From an uncultured Eubacteriales bacterium (GTDB lineage: Bacteria; Bacillota; Clostridia; Oscillospirales; Oscillospiraceae): DNA of 13,541 bases. The position numbers were made by a program, and so were the translations under genes. The stretch covers positions 1-13,541 of the forward strand of contig UROL01000039.1 of the NCBI GenBank assembly GCA_900549495.1, written 5' to 3'. The notes under the pieces are model-generated. The model did no database searches. It saw only the letters and a list, made by a program, of their open reading frames with translations, and was not told where the DNA came from. Shown one piece after another: positions 13,501 through 13,541 of the stretch; position 1 is the first letter of the stretch; every line of letters starts with the position of its first letter.

Positions 13501-13541
13501 CTGTCTCTTATACACATCTCCGAGCCCACGAGACCGAGGCT
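13501..13541 (+). other. Illumina Nextera adapter and partial i7 index (not genomic)
   Basis: Bases 13501-13519 are the 19-bp Tn5 mosaic end, CTGTCTCTTATACACATCT. Bases 13520-13534 are the remaining Nextera read-2 adapter arm CCGAGCCCACGAGAC. The final seven bases, CGAGGCT, fit the start of the Nextera i7 index listed as CGAGGCTG (N710) from memory. This is sequencing contamination, not a transposon. Confidence 0.97.

Noticed and set aside
13501..13519. Tn5-like 19-bp mosaic end as evidence of a transposon
   Set aside because: It is followed by the synthetic Nextera adapter arm and an index, so it is library-preparation sequence.
12990..13529. 179-residue minus-strand frame beginning MGSEMCIRDR
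   Set aside because: Its start lies in Nextera adapter and its frame differs from that of the real butyrate kinase.

Overview
The window looks like chromosome from an anaerobic, GC-rich Firmicute of the Clostridia, probably a gut Oscillospirales/Ruminococcaceae-type organism. The inference rests on strong AAGGAGG-type ribosome binding sites, sigma-A promoters, heavy use of GCC/CTG/GGC codons, a DUF3048 (YerB-like) protein, a butyrate kinase fragment, acetyl-branch lysine/diaminopimelate genes and a MetF/MetV/RnfC-type methylenetetrahydrofolate reductase. No 16S or other marker is present, so the taxon is an inference. The right end is not genomic: the last 41 bases (13501-13541) are an Illumina Nextera adapter with the start of an i7 index, so the real contig ends at 13500, inside a butyrate kinase gene.

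Layout. A 5'-truncated DUF3048 gene (3-920, +) is followed by gapA (1112-2128, +), which has its own strong promoter, highly-expressed-type codon usage and an intrinsic terminator. Next come a small 2H phosphoesterase gene (2299-2805, +) and a 169-bp imperfect palindrome with nearly perfect 22-bp terminal inverted repeats (2843-3011), which looks like a MITE. The Leloir-type galK-galT operon runs on the minus strand (5790 to 3075) and ends at a terminator beside that element. Divergent from galK is a plus-strand operon (6014-9538): a MetV-RnfC2 fusion, a separate metV, and metF. Together these match the NADH-oxidizing MetF-MetV-RnfC2 methylenetetrahydrofolate reductase known from Acetobacterium woodii. 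A 61-residue protein with 14 cysteines (9602-9787, -) comes next. Then dapH (9900-10592, -) lies back to back with an M20 deacetylase/aminotransferase pair (10723-12935, +, overlapping ATGA). The window closes with the C-terminal part of butyrate kinase (12998-13500, -).

How the genes work together. dapH, the M20 amidohydrolase and the aminotransferase together cover the three acetyl-branch steps from tetrahydrodipicolinate to LL-diaminopimelate. galK and galT phosphorylate galactose and exchange it onto UDP, and gapA feeds glycolysis. The metF operon moves reducing equivalents, presumably from NADH through the RnfC2 flavin/Fe-S module, to methylene-THF to make methyl-THF. The least ordinary parts are the two MetV domains in one operon (one fused to RnfC2), the palindromic mobile-like element, and the Cys/Gly/Asn-repeat mini-protein. 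I did not find a convincing entirely new multi-gene system, CRISPR array, tRNA or rRNA. No gene-free gap exceeds 300 bp.
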